Origin: Cynocephalus volans
Lineage: Eukaryota > Chordata > Mammalia > Dermoptera > Cynocephalidae
Assembly: GCF_027409185.1 (NCBI RefSeq)
Contig: NC_084472.1
Location: 20,446,524 to 20,510,523 of the forward strand
Reading direction: 5' to 3'
DNA: 64,000 bases
Both the position numbers and the translations under genes were made by a program. Below, piece by piece: positions 1 through 12,100 of this stretch; the stretch's first letter is position 1, and each line of letters begins with the position of its first letter. Under the pieces are notes generated by a model. It ran no database searches and was not told where the DNA came from. It worked only from the letters and a program-made list of their open reading frames with translations.

Positions 1-23
1 CTTTGTTATAGTTGAAATTACAG

Positions 24-184
24 ATATCCTGTCAAAATGATTTCTTCAAAGCCCAGACTTATCGTACCCTATGGCCTTAAGACTCTGCTCGAGGGACTTA
101 CCAGAGCCATTCTCAAAACTAATCCACCAAACATCACCCAGTTTGCAGCAGTTTATTTTAAAGAACTTATTGTTTTTAGAGAAG
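24..184 (+). CDS. CABYR: CABYR exon 2: start codon and RIIa docking domain
   Basis: The acceptor AG is at 22-23 and the donor GT at 185-186. The ATG at 37-39 is chosen because it opens MISSKPRL, the conserved CABYR N-terminus. A shorter reading that starts at 71 is in another frame and is a shadow. The exon encodes 49 residues plus one base. Residues of about 12-49 form the RII-alpha-like dimerisation and docking fold that lets CABYR bind A-kinase anchoring proteins in the fibrous sheath. The short stretch 24-36 is 5' UTR. Confidence 0.93.
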
Positions 185-3100
185 GTTTGTTATTGCTTTA
201 GACAATATATTTGTTACTTTGAAAAGTATTTTAAGTTTGAGATTTTATGTATCTGTATTTGATTTCTTGTATTTATTCCTTCAGGGAATACTTCTCTGGA
301 TATAAAAGATCTGATTAAACGTTTTCATCAGATTAAAGGTAAGTATCATAAGTGGTGATAATTTATAGCCACATTATTAAAACTATTGCATCATTACTAG
401 CATACATTCAAACTTAAGAATGATGCCTACATATATTTTCTGTTTAAATAATCACACTAATGCTTTATTTTTATTAATCATTTTTATTATGATTTTATTA
501 AATCATTTTTTAAAAAAATCTGGGGACTGACATTTTGGAGGACAGTAAGTCTTAAGAAAAAACAGGAAAAACTTATCTTTTGCAAACCACTCGGTACAAT
601 GAATGTGCTTAAAGAACTAGATTGGTGTGCATAAACTATGACTCAGACCCTTTCAGATATGGCCTGTCTTTAGGAAAGTAGAAGAATAAACTTTAAGAGA
701 GTTGGATTTTAAATCTTTGTTTTGGTGGCTGGCCACGATGGGGATCTGAACTCTTGACTTGGTGTTATAACACCGTGCTCTAACCAACTGAGCTAAAAGG
801 CTAGCCCGAGAGTTGGATTTTATAGTAATAAAGATTCAGATTATAACAAGATACATGACTGACAAAAGTTTTATAAATACTCTTCTTGGAATACATAAAA
901 AAAAAAAAAAAAAGAAAAGAAAAAGTTAACCAGTTATTTTTTTCCCCCAATGGCTTATGTGCAGCCCAGGCTGGAGGACAGGATTAGGTGTCTCTGACCA
1001 TACTTCCTGCTCCAGAAGTCTCTCTTATGTATGAAGAGAGAAGTTCTTCATAGTCAGGGTCTTCCCTGGCAGGTTTCAGACTCTTATATCTGCTTAGAAG
1101 AAAGTTGTGTTTTGTGTGTGTAGGTGTAAATGTCTGTCTTACGTGTCAACTGAGTTGACGGAGCAATGAAAAAGTTGGGGAGGTGAAATAAGAGAAAGTT
1201 TACATAATGAAAGTTTGGGAAGATCACAGTAAGCAAGAGTATATAATGGTCAAATCTCAAGGACAGGCATACATGTCTAAAAGAATGGTTTTCACAGAAT
1301 TCTGTGAAGAGGGAAAATGGAGACTCATGGCCAGTGTGGCAAATAACTAAATAATTCTTACTACATTGTCTGATGAACATTTTGGAATGATCATAGAGAA
1401 AGAAGAGGTGGAATTCAGTGAGTTGTCAGCCACTTTTATACTGTCACTTCGGTGACATTAATAGGTAACATAACCAAGGTAGAGAGAAATTAGTAGTAAG
1501 ACCTAGGAAGATGTAAAAATCATGAGTGTTTGGATCTTCAATTAAAGTGATACCCAAAACAGAACACAAGATTAAGAATAGCAAGGGATTTGAAGGGGCA
1601 GGAGAACGAAATGCCATGGTTCAGGAATATTTTATTGTGCAGTCTAGCTGCTTCCTTGAAGGGACCTGACAGCATTCTGTCTCACCATGGGAAACAGGTT
1701 TGGTACTTGCCTACTATCAGGAGGGGTTATACAGATAACTGCAAGAACATTAACCACCTTTCCCTTGCCCATGAGCCTACTTTCCCAGGTAGTCAAGTTT
1801 ATTATTGTCTTTGTACTTGTGTCCTCTATACCAGAAGTTGTATTTGGAAGTATTAGGAGTATGCAGGCTTGCTGTGTTTGAGAGTGATAATAAAATCAGT
1901 GAATCTTTATGGTGGAAAGTAGCTTTTCTCCCCTCACCCTCACCCCCTGCCATTTTGCTTTTTTTCGGATTCATCCATGTTGATATTGTAGATCAGGTTT
2001 ATTCTTTTTAACGATCTGTGGTCTTCCAAGATATAACCATACCACTAGGCATTTTTATATTGGTGAACATTTGTGTTTTTTCCTGTGTTTTTCTTTACTG
2101 ACAGTGTACAATCTGTGCTTGTGTCTTATGCACATGGAAGATTTTTTTCTAGGTATAAACCTAGAAGTGAAGTTATGAATAAGAGAGTATGCCCTTTTTC
2201 AACCTAAAGATTCTGCCTGATTATTGTCCGAAGTGTCCATACTGATTATAAGTCTATCCATCAATTTGAGAATTCCCATAGTATTCATATCTCAACAATA
2301 TTTAACATTGAAAGTAGCTTTTGAGCTTAATTTCTTTGCTAAAGAATTTATCCACCATTCAGTTTAGCAAGTGGACTAAACAAATGTTGATTTTCGTCCA
2401 GGTAGGTTAATGTCTTAGAATCTCAGGGTTAAGAATTAACAAACTAACAAAATTAATGGAGTTAGCTATACTTTTGATGGAGGTAAGGGGTAGAAGATAT
2501 GCCAGCTTTTCTCCTTCAATAACTAAAGATATCAAGGAGATTGACATAGTATACAGATAATCCTGAAAGCAAGCTCACAGTAGGTAGTAGAAACAGATTG
2601 CTGTTTAGGCAATGGAGTAGAAATGAACATTGCTTGTTCTAGTCTACTGGAAAGATGGGAGAGTAAAATAAAGGTATGACCAAAAAATGTAGAGTCCAGT
2701 GTTACTGTGTAGTGTCAGTTTGGCTCATTTGTTTGTCTCCCATTTATTATCATCCCAAATGGTTTCTTACTGGACTAACAGTTTCCATTAGGTCCTGTCA
2801 TAGAGATGGAATGAGTCCACCTACATCCAGGAAAGCATCACTCTAGGATAAAGAGTGACTATCTGGGAATGTACAGGCACCGTAAGGTTTCTACTTGGTA
2901 GGGCATTTCCTCCCCCAACAGACATCCTCCTACCTTCTGACTGGAGATAAGAATATCCCCACATATATCATTTGTTTTAGTTGAATAGTTCATTCTGGCA
3001 CTTTTCTTAGAAAAAGTCTCATTTTTGGTAGGCCAGTCATAGGAGCAGTAGTGTTTACCCATCTCCTCAATGGCTTCAAAATTTCAAAATAATGGCTGAG

Positions 3101-6100
3101 AATTTTTCCAGTGTGATTGAAAGACATCAGCTTACAGATTCAAGAAGTCTGGTGAATCTACAGCCGGATAAATACAAAGAAAACCACACTTGGGCACAGC
3201 GTAGTCAAACTGCTAAGAAAGATAAAAAAAAATCATGAGAGCAGGTCAGGTAAAAGGGTACATTACTTTCAGGGAACAATAATGAGACAAATAGCTGATT
3301 TCTTTATAGGAACCACAGGAGTCAAAAGACAATGGAATGACATCTTTTAAAGTGCTGAAAGCAAAAAACTGCCAATCTAGAATAAATACATATCCAGTGT
3401 TCATATCCTTTTAAAAATGAAAGCAAAATAAAGACATTCTCAGGCAGACAAAAGCTGAGCGAATCCATTGCTATCAGACCTACACTATAAGAAATACTTT
3501 TAAAGAAGATTATAAGCAAATGATACAGGGAACTTCCTAGATCTGGTAATGTGTATGCACAAAAAACTTACAGGTAATTATACTTAATGGTGAATATCGA
3601 ATGCTTCCCCCTCCAGATTGGGACCAGGACTTTGTCTAATTCAACATTGTACTACACATAGGTTCTAGTCAACGCACTGAGGCAAACAAAACAAATTTTA
3701 AAAAATGAAAAGGTTTACAAAGAAGTAAAACTACTTTATTCACAGGTCACATGATTGTGATATAGAAAATCCAAAATAATCCTCCTGTTCTTGATAACCA
3801 GCCTTATTCCACTAAGGAGAGGGTATATGAGACATAGCGAAGTTTTTTTATGGACAGTAGATTTTTAAAAAGTACAGATATGTTACCTAGTTTTCTGAGA
3901 TCTTAATGAATTCAACAAGTACCACATGAAAAAATAGGTATTACAGAAATCTAGAAGAATAAAAGACATGGTATCTAAAAAGCAGGTATACCAAATCAGT
4001 TTCTGTCGTGTTTCTTTACTACTAATTTATGCCCCATATCAGTTAGAAAAGCTTTCAGCTGCAAGTAACAAAACCAATTAACAGTGACTTTAAGAAAATG
4101 AGATAGCTGAAAGTGATGTTCATACTGCTGATAATAATAGTAATAATATTAAAGCATCAAGTATCTAGGTGCTCTCTGCTCTGTCATTCTTAGCATATTT
4201 TACTTGTCCCCTCATGCCACTGCTCCAGGTGATATGTCAGGAAGAAGGAAGTGGTGGCATCAGTGACATTTGTTCCTTTCATTAAGAAAGGAAAATCTTT
4301 GCAAATCCTCAAGCAGACTTCTACTTCTGTCCCACAGGCCGGGGAGACTGATAAGTTTTCTGATAAGGGAAACTGACAAGGCTGGTTTAGGCCTGTGCAA
4401 GGGTACTTTAAAAAGTTTGTGGAAAATAGAATTTAAAAATAATACAAATTTTTCCATGAACTTTTTGAACTACCCTTGTATTTCTTCACAGGGGCTCTGT
4501 TAGCATCTTGGACAAGGGAGGTATGTGGGAATGTCCCATGCATTGTAGGACATGTAGCATCTCTGGTACTGACTTCTAAATACCAGTAGTGCATCCCAGA
4601 CATTGAGACAACTAAAAATGCCCCTCTACATTTGCAAATGCTCAGGGGAAAGGAGATACCACTCCCACTTGAGAACCAGTGTGCCATGAGTGATTTATCA
4701 CCTGGGGCTGTGTACGTTGCTGTTCCAAACTTAGTTAGGCTTCTCTTACCAAAGAATAAGGACAGGAATGTTTGCTACTCCACCTAGGGTAAAAATGTGT
4801 GTGGTGGTGGTGAGAGGGTAGGGGGAGAAGGAGGGAATAGAAATAGACCTGAAGGAGGATGAGGGAAGAAATAAAGCAAAGAGATGCTAAACTATTTAGT
4901 GTTACTTTGTTTGGCCCAGATAAGTTTGATGGTGGTTATAGAACCAAGAGGAGAGTAAGGCAAAGGGGCATGGTGTGGGAGAAGTTACCTAGGATATGCC
5001 TAATGGTTGTTTTCCCAAAAACTGGCCATTCCATCTTTTGCTTTCCACTTCCTGCAGTCCATCTCTTTTGCACCTGCTCCTCATTCCCAAAGCTTAACAA
5101 AAACTACCTGAAAGCCATCATACTCATACATATTTCAGTCACTGCACTGACCACATTGTCATAATCATCTGTTTATCTGCCTCTATCCCTAATCAGACTG
5201 TACTCTTTAGGAGGTCTTAATAATCATTGATTCCTCAGTGTCTATCACATAAGTAAGTGCAGTTAATGTTTGTTGAATGAAGAATGAATGAAAGCAAGGG
5301 GAAGAAGGGGAGAAAAGAAAAAGACCACCTGCCTTGATTTATAGTCTCTGATATTCTCATTTCAATCAGTTCAACACAGAATAGTTGGAATCCTCTTCTG
5401 TTTTAAACTCTTAAAGACTTTGTACCATACAAACTCCAAATTCTTGATTTCAAGCTCTCTACTGTGAGTTCCCCACCTCCAATTGTTATACAGCCTCTCC
5501 TATCATGCCCTGCTCCTTGTTCTCTTCTGGTATTTGACATCTTTCAGATTTCCCTTTTGGTGCCAGTATATGCTCTTTTTCTTATGCTTCCCTGGCAGTT
5601 GCATGCCCCAGCACCCCAAGTCTCCACATGAGTTCTGCCTGTTCCAAGAAATACTGTTTGCTTGGAATTTACCTCTTTATCTTGTTGGTTCCACAGAAAA
5701 TCAGGATTCTGCAATGAGTTTTCAAGTTAATCAGTTTGAGTCACTTAATTATACTTAAAAGGGAACTTTTTACAAGAAGGAATGCCTTTAGTTATGTTCT
5801 TAATTCTAAGTCTGTGCAATTTTTTGTTTTTTGTTAAAGTAGAACTAGATTACTGAATTTAGAGGGGATTAATCTTCATAAGGTTGATAAGATCAACCTA
5901 TAACAAACCTAGTTTACAACTCTTAAAAAATACAGTTTTCTACAACAAACGTAATCTCAAGGTTACAAGTCAGCAATCATCAGGATTACTAAAACAGACC
6001 TTAAAATATTAGAGGAAATCTCTATACCTTTCTTAAACAGATACTGACAGGAACTCAATATAGATTTACATTAGATATGTGTATGGTAACTAGCATGCAT

Positions 6101-9100
6101 ATATTTGCTAATATACTCATGTACTCTAAGCAAAGCCAAATGGTTAACCTAGTGCTTTGTATTTTCAAAAGCACTATAAAAGATTCAGATATTTGGTCTC
6201 AATTTTTCTAAATTATGGAATATATCTATTTAAAAGTTTATATGACATCTATACGTGTGTGTGTATATACACACAAACTACGCATATATACACACATGTA
6301 TACATATAAAGAAGAAAAAACCACCCTGCATCTTACCACCTAGTTTAGGAAATAGCCAATTTAATTTTAATCAAAGCTGAATTAAAGATATTTTAGGTTT
6401 ATAATTTTGCATTTGATATCACATTTTTTTTTTTTTTTAATCGTTTTTCCTGACCGGCACTCAGCCAGTGAGTGCACTGGTCATTCCTATATAGGATCCG
6501 AACCCGCACTACCGAGTGCAGGTTCTACCGAGTGCGCCATGGGCTCGGCCCTGATATCACATTTTTGAAACTCTCTGTTTTTAACTGTGTTGATTTATTC
6601 CTTTTCCATTTATATGTGATTTACAGCTTATAGAATATGTTCAGATGCATTGTTCCATTTAATCTTCACAAAAATTCAATAAGATCAGAATTATTATCCC
6701 CATTTTACAGATGAAGTGGCTGAAGCTCAGAACACCTGACTTGGTCATGCAGCTATTAAGTCACAGAAGCAGGACTGAAACCTACGTCTTCTCATATACT
6801 TTTTTACTATAAAAAAGTTGCAGGGAAGAAAGCAATATCGGGGTGGCTGGTCAGCTCAGTTGGTAAGAGAGTGTGCTGATAACACCAAGGTCCAGGGTTT
6901 GATCTCTGTACTGACCAGCTGCCAAAAAGAAAAAAAGCAATATCATAACTTACCTGATACTTGTTAATGATTCATAATTACATATACTTTACCTTTCCAG
7001 AATGGTCATTATTTAATAGGGGACTTCTAGAAACAAAAAAATTAAGCTTTTTTGTATTTAAAAAATTAAATTATTTTAATAATTAATATCCTAGATGTAA
7101 TTTCAGGTACAACAAGCCTGTGAGGGAGACACTTTTTAGAGTAAGTGGGACTTTCCAGAGTTGTCTAAATCTATCAGATAGGTCCCATGCAGAAAAACTG
7201 CAGTCCAATCCCTAGATTGGTTGGGTTCTTGGAATATCTCATGGTGAGTAAATCAGACCTTACAAGGGAGGGAAATAGAGTTAGGGAGGCCTTGACTTGT
7301 GGTGTGAGGAGGTCAGTCTAGTCAGGAGTTGGGCTGGGTCTTTGTTGCTGCTCTCATTACCTTCACTAGACCACAGGCCTCAAATTCCTCTATCAGAGGG
7401 CTGCGTGACCTTGTGCTGAGGATGGGCTTCGGTGCCACAAGGTGTTTCTCAGCCTTCCCTGCCAGCCTGCCCCACAGAGGGCATCTCTCCATGCTCTTGC
7501 CCTCATCTGGTGGCAGCCTGCTCTCTCTTGTTACTTAGTGCTGGACTGGTGGGCTGGGTGGGAGGTTCCCTGTGAACCTGTGCCTCAGAGGTGGGGCTTT
7601 CTCTGCATTCCTGCCAAACTGCCTTGTATCTGTGGTTGGTCTTAGGCCAGTGTTTCGTGTCTCTGCCTCAACAGTAGATCTCTTTTTGGTGATGGTATAG
7701 GATTCCTCGCTCTGGCCTTCTATCCTGCCTGCATCTTTCATGTGAGGCCTGTGGAAAGTACTTGAGAGCAAGAGTGAACTCCCCATGGGTCTGGAGTCCC
7801 AGGCTATTCCAGACCAACAGCCTAGCCCACTTTTGGCCTTTACGGTACATTAAGATTCTGATATCTTCTTACCAGCTAGTATGATGGCCTCTTCTTTCCA
7901 GGCCCTGCCACGACTGCAACTGTTCTTGTGTCCCTTCTTTCCTCGGAGACGTGGTTCCTCTTTTGAAATCAGGTTACTTGGTTACCTTGTGACCTCAGTT
8001 CTCTGATGAACTCAAGAAAAGTTCTGATTTTGTGGCTTATCTGGCTTTTTCTTGCTATGATGGGATATAATCATAGCAAGTTTTTTGCTATAAATGTTTT
8101 TTGAAGCATTCTACATCCTCAGCATAAGAGTAACTCTCAAGGTCGGGCTTATTTATATAGGATTCTTGAAAGGACGAGTCGATACCAGTTGATGATCCAT
8201 TTTATTAGGCAGCACACACACATATATATAGGGCTTTAAGGGAAAGCTGATTGGTTTAAAATACAATCCCTATTTAGCATACCGCATGGGGCTTGGGGGG
8301 GAGCTGATTGGCGTGCTATTCGCACCGGCGGGTGGGAAGGAAAATGCGGAAGAGAAGGGCAACCAGCGCCATGATGGGGTGCGGCCGAGAAGGGCTTATG
8401 TGATCAGGGTGTGATCCCTTGGGGCATTTGGGTTCTTACATTCCTCCCTTTTTCTTGTTTTAGGAAAGGGCACGTTGAAATCATCGAGCTACTTCCTGCT
8501 GAACTGGGGCGTTGTGGGGGGGGGGGCAAAGGGAGGAAGGTACATAAATACCCATTATGAAACCCCAAATGAGGGTGGAGAAACAAGTAATTTCAAAAGG
8601 GGAGAAGTCCATAAACGTTCCTTGAAGCCACAAGTCGCACATGCACTTGTTCCATTGTTTGTAGTTGGAGACTGGAGGGGGCAACCAGGTGTCCGTGGCG
8701 AGGGCGTGTAGGAATGCGTTTCCTCTGTAAGGCGGTACCTCTTCAGCATCGGCTGAGGCGCTCACGAGATGAGGCAAGGGGTTCATCGGTATCTAGGAGC
8801 TGGTAGTTTCTAAGTAAAAGCTGGTTAAAGGCCTGATTAGAAATTTTTCCCACTTGGGCTTGAAGAATGATGCAGGGCAAGAAAAGGCAGGTTATGAGGA
8901 ATAACAGCATTCTTCTCCAAGGAAGATGCAAGTACCTCCTTTTTCTGCAGTGAGGAGGTCTAGTGCTCTACGGTTTTTGAGGGTGACCTGAGCTAAAGAG
9001 GTGATTTGTCTCTGTAGAGAGGAAAGAGATTCGGCAGTGGAAGTTAGAGCCCCTTCACGTTTAGTATTGATGTCTTTGACCGCCCATAAACTGTGTCCTA

Positions 9101-12100
9101 AGGCTCCTCCCGACAGGCCGGCTCCGACAACTTATATTCTTAGGGAAATACCAACCATGATTGGGAGGAAGGCGGCCCCTTTTTGTTTTGAGAGTGGATG
9201 AAGAAGATAGAACAGTTCTGAATTGGAGTACAGAGTGAGTTGAGGGACGATGGTGACAAGAAGGCATGGGACAGTAAGATTAGACTGGATGGAGGTAGAG
9301 AGGGTTCCATTGCACCAGAAGAAAGAGCCTGGTGGGGCGAAGGTGTGGTTATAAATGGTTGAGGAAGGGAAGCGTTTAAGGGGACGGCCGCCAGGAGCAG
9401 TCGCATGAGAGAAAACAATTTCCGGGAGAGAGAGAGAAAGATGAGTGTTTCAGAAATGATCTGTTGCCAGGTGTAAATGGGTGACCCTGGGGAGCTAGCA
9501 GAGGGGCCTGAAAGCTCCCTGGGTGAAATGAAAAGAACAGGAGAAGGCCAAGGAGAAGGTTCATGTCTCCGGAATTGGGGGTAAGGCTGAGGTCTGGGAT
9601 AGGCGGAGTTTGAAAGGGTCGGTAGGATGAGGGATACACTTAAAAGAATGGTGTGTTAAGTTCTTTTGCAGCTTGTTATTGGAGTTCTCGGTGGCCGAGG
9701 GCGGATCCTGAGTGTAAGGCTTCAGCCTGGAAATATGAATCCATGGAGTAACATGATTACCTGGCAGGGCAAGTTTGGCAGCAGTTGGAGTGCAAAGGAT
9801 GACAGGACATGGGCCTTCCCACTTAGGGGTTAGGGGGATTTTGGGTTCCGGGGAAGTGTAGAATACTAATTGGCCTGGGCTGAGTGAAAGGTTATTTTTG
9901 GAAAGTGACAGATCTGGAAGTAGCCAGTCCTGGTACTTCCATAATTCGGTACGAAGGTGGGAGAGCAAGGGTAAGGCCATGGTGGGTGGTATGTCAGTTG
10001 CTGTGATCCCCGGGGGTAGGAGGAGCCTACCATACATGACTTCAAAAGGGGAAAGATTGGAGGGCCTTTTTGGGAGAGCTCTGGTCTTGAGTAGAGCGAG
10101 AGGTAGAAGACAGACCCATTCAAGGTGTAATTCCAGAGACAATTTAGTTAGTATGTCCTTTAAGGTTCTGTTGGTTCTCTCTACCTTTCCAGATGCCTGA
10201 GGTCGGTAAGGGCAATGTAGGTGCCAGGGGAGAGAGAGTGACTGGGAGAGTTTTTGTACTATCTGGGCGGTAAATTCAGGTCCATTATCAGATTGAATGG
10301 AAGTGGGCATCCCAAATCGTGGGATGATTTGGGAAAGGAGAGTCTGGGCTATGGTGGAGGCCTTTTTATTGGATGTTGGGAATGCCTCTACCCATCCTGC
10401 CTTCAGCTAGAACGCAGGCTCGTGTGGCGGTTCAGCCTGCTGGTTGGTAGTACCCTTGGGTAAAGGTTGGGCCTCTATAACTGAATCAGGGGAGACTATG
10501 GCATACCCTGCGTAATGAGTGTTTCCTTCCTTGAATGAGGACCCATCCGTGAACCAGGTGAGATCAGCGTGAGATAGGGGTCCCTCAGTGATGGAAGAGT
10601 GGTAAGGTATAAAATTTTGAAGGCTTTCTATGCAGCTGTGCAAAGGGGTGTTGGGGGAATCTGGTATAGGCAGTAGGGTGGCCGGATTTAGGGGTGGGCA
10701 GGTAGTGAAGGATAGGGCAGGATTTTCCAGAAACGAGGATAGGAGGGTTAGGATTCTGGAAGGTGGGAGGGATTGGAGAGCCTTATAGGTAAGGAGGTCT
10801 TTGAGGTGATGTGGTGAGAGAATGGTGAGAGGTGCCCCAAATGTTAATTTGGATGCCTCCTGCCCCGCTGCTAGGGCTCTTAGACAGGGTGCCCAGCTTC
10901 GTACAGTGGGGTCCAACTGTTTTGATAGGTATGCTACAGGGGCAAAGTAGGGGCCATAATTCTGTCCTAGGATGCCTAGAGCTTGTCCCGTATTTTCGGA
11001 GATCTTGGACGAGATGAAAGGCGCCATTAGGTTTTTTTACAGTGAGTATGGGAGTATTGAAAGGGGAGTGAGTGGGATGGAGATACCCCTTTTTTAATAG
11101 GTCCTGAATGATGGGGCTTAACCCAAGGAGGGCTGTTGTGGTTAATGAATACTGAGCCTGACAAATATATTTGGAAGGGTATTTTAGTTTTATGCGTACA
11201 GGGGAACACTGGGCCAGAGCAGGGCTGGCAGTGTCCCAAACTGTGGGGTTAACAGGGTGCGTTAAGATGAGTAAGGACTTCTTTGGAGGGGTGGGATTAG
11301 TAGAATCTTGGGCTTGAACTAGCACTAGGAGGAAGGAAACGGGGGAAGAGGACGAGGACAGGGGCAAAGTAATGGAGACTTGAAGCCGTGATAGAATGTC
11401 CCGACCCAACAAGGGGATGGGGCATTGTGGCATGACTAGAAAGGAATGGGAGAAAACGGATTGAGTGCCTTGAAGGCAGCAGGTTAAAAGAGGGGTTTTT
11501 TGGGAAAAGATTTGTTTACCTCCTACCCTAACTATAGGAGAGCTGCTGGAGGTGGTGGGGTCTTTATATTCCCTTAAGACCGAAAAGGTGGCTCCAGTGT
11601 CCAGGAGGAAAGATATTGGGTGGCCGTCCACAACCATGGATACCCTGGGCTCCTGCTTTGTTATAGAGATGGTCAGGAAGGGCCCAAGGCTCTGTCAGTC
11701 CTCCTCAGCGAGGCCCACCATAGGTGGTGTCCACAGTTCGGGGGACTGTGGGGCAGTTGGTCCCTCACCCCTTCGGGCGAGGGGGCAATCAGATCCCCAA
11801 TGTCCCTTCTTTTTGCATTTTGGACAAGGAGTGGTGGGTGGCCTGGGGGTGGGGCAAGCCTTTGCCCAATGCTCTTCCTTTCCACATTTAAAGCAGGCTC
11901 CAGGTGGAGGCTTAGAGGTGGAGGCTGTGGGAGGGTGCCCAGGGGGTTTGATAAGCCGGGCCAACATCTGGAAGTTGGCGTGGTCGGCCTTTTGTTTTCG
12001 ACGTTCCTTTTCCTCCTCCCGATTATGAAAAACCTTGAAGGCCACTGACAGGATTTCGGTCTGAGGGGTTGCAGGACCCTGCTCTAATATTTTAAGTTTA

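Noticed and set aside
71..262. 63-codon open frame at the window start
   Set aside because: It is out of frame with the CABYR start at 37 and runs through the exon 2 donor at 185.
6838..6932. Functional tRNA-Ile gene
   Set aside because: The acceptor stem and B box are degraded, and it has an A-rich tail and target duplication, so it is a SINE.
8481..8786. 101-codon minus-strand frame in the provirus
   Set aside because: It overlaps other frames of the env remnant and has no recognisable domain.
11552..12048. Plus-strand frames of 142 and 158 codons
   Set aside because: They are complements of the retroviral gag/protease frames, with compositions reflecting that strand only.
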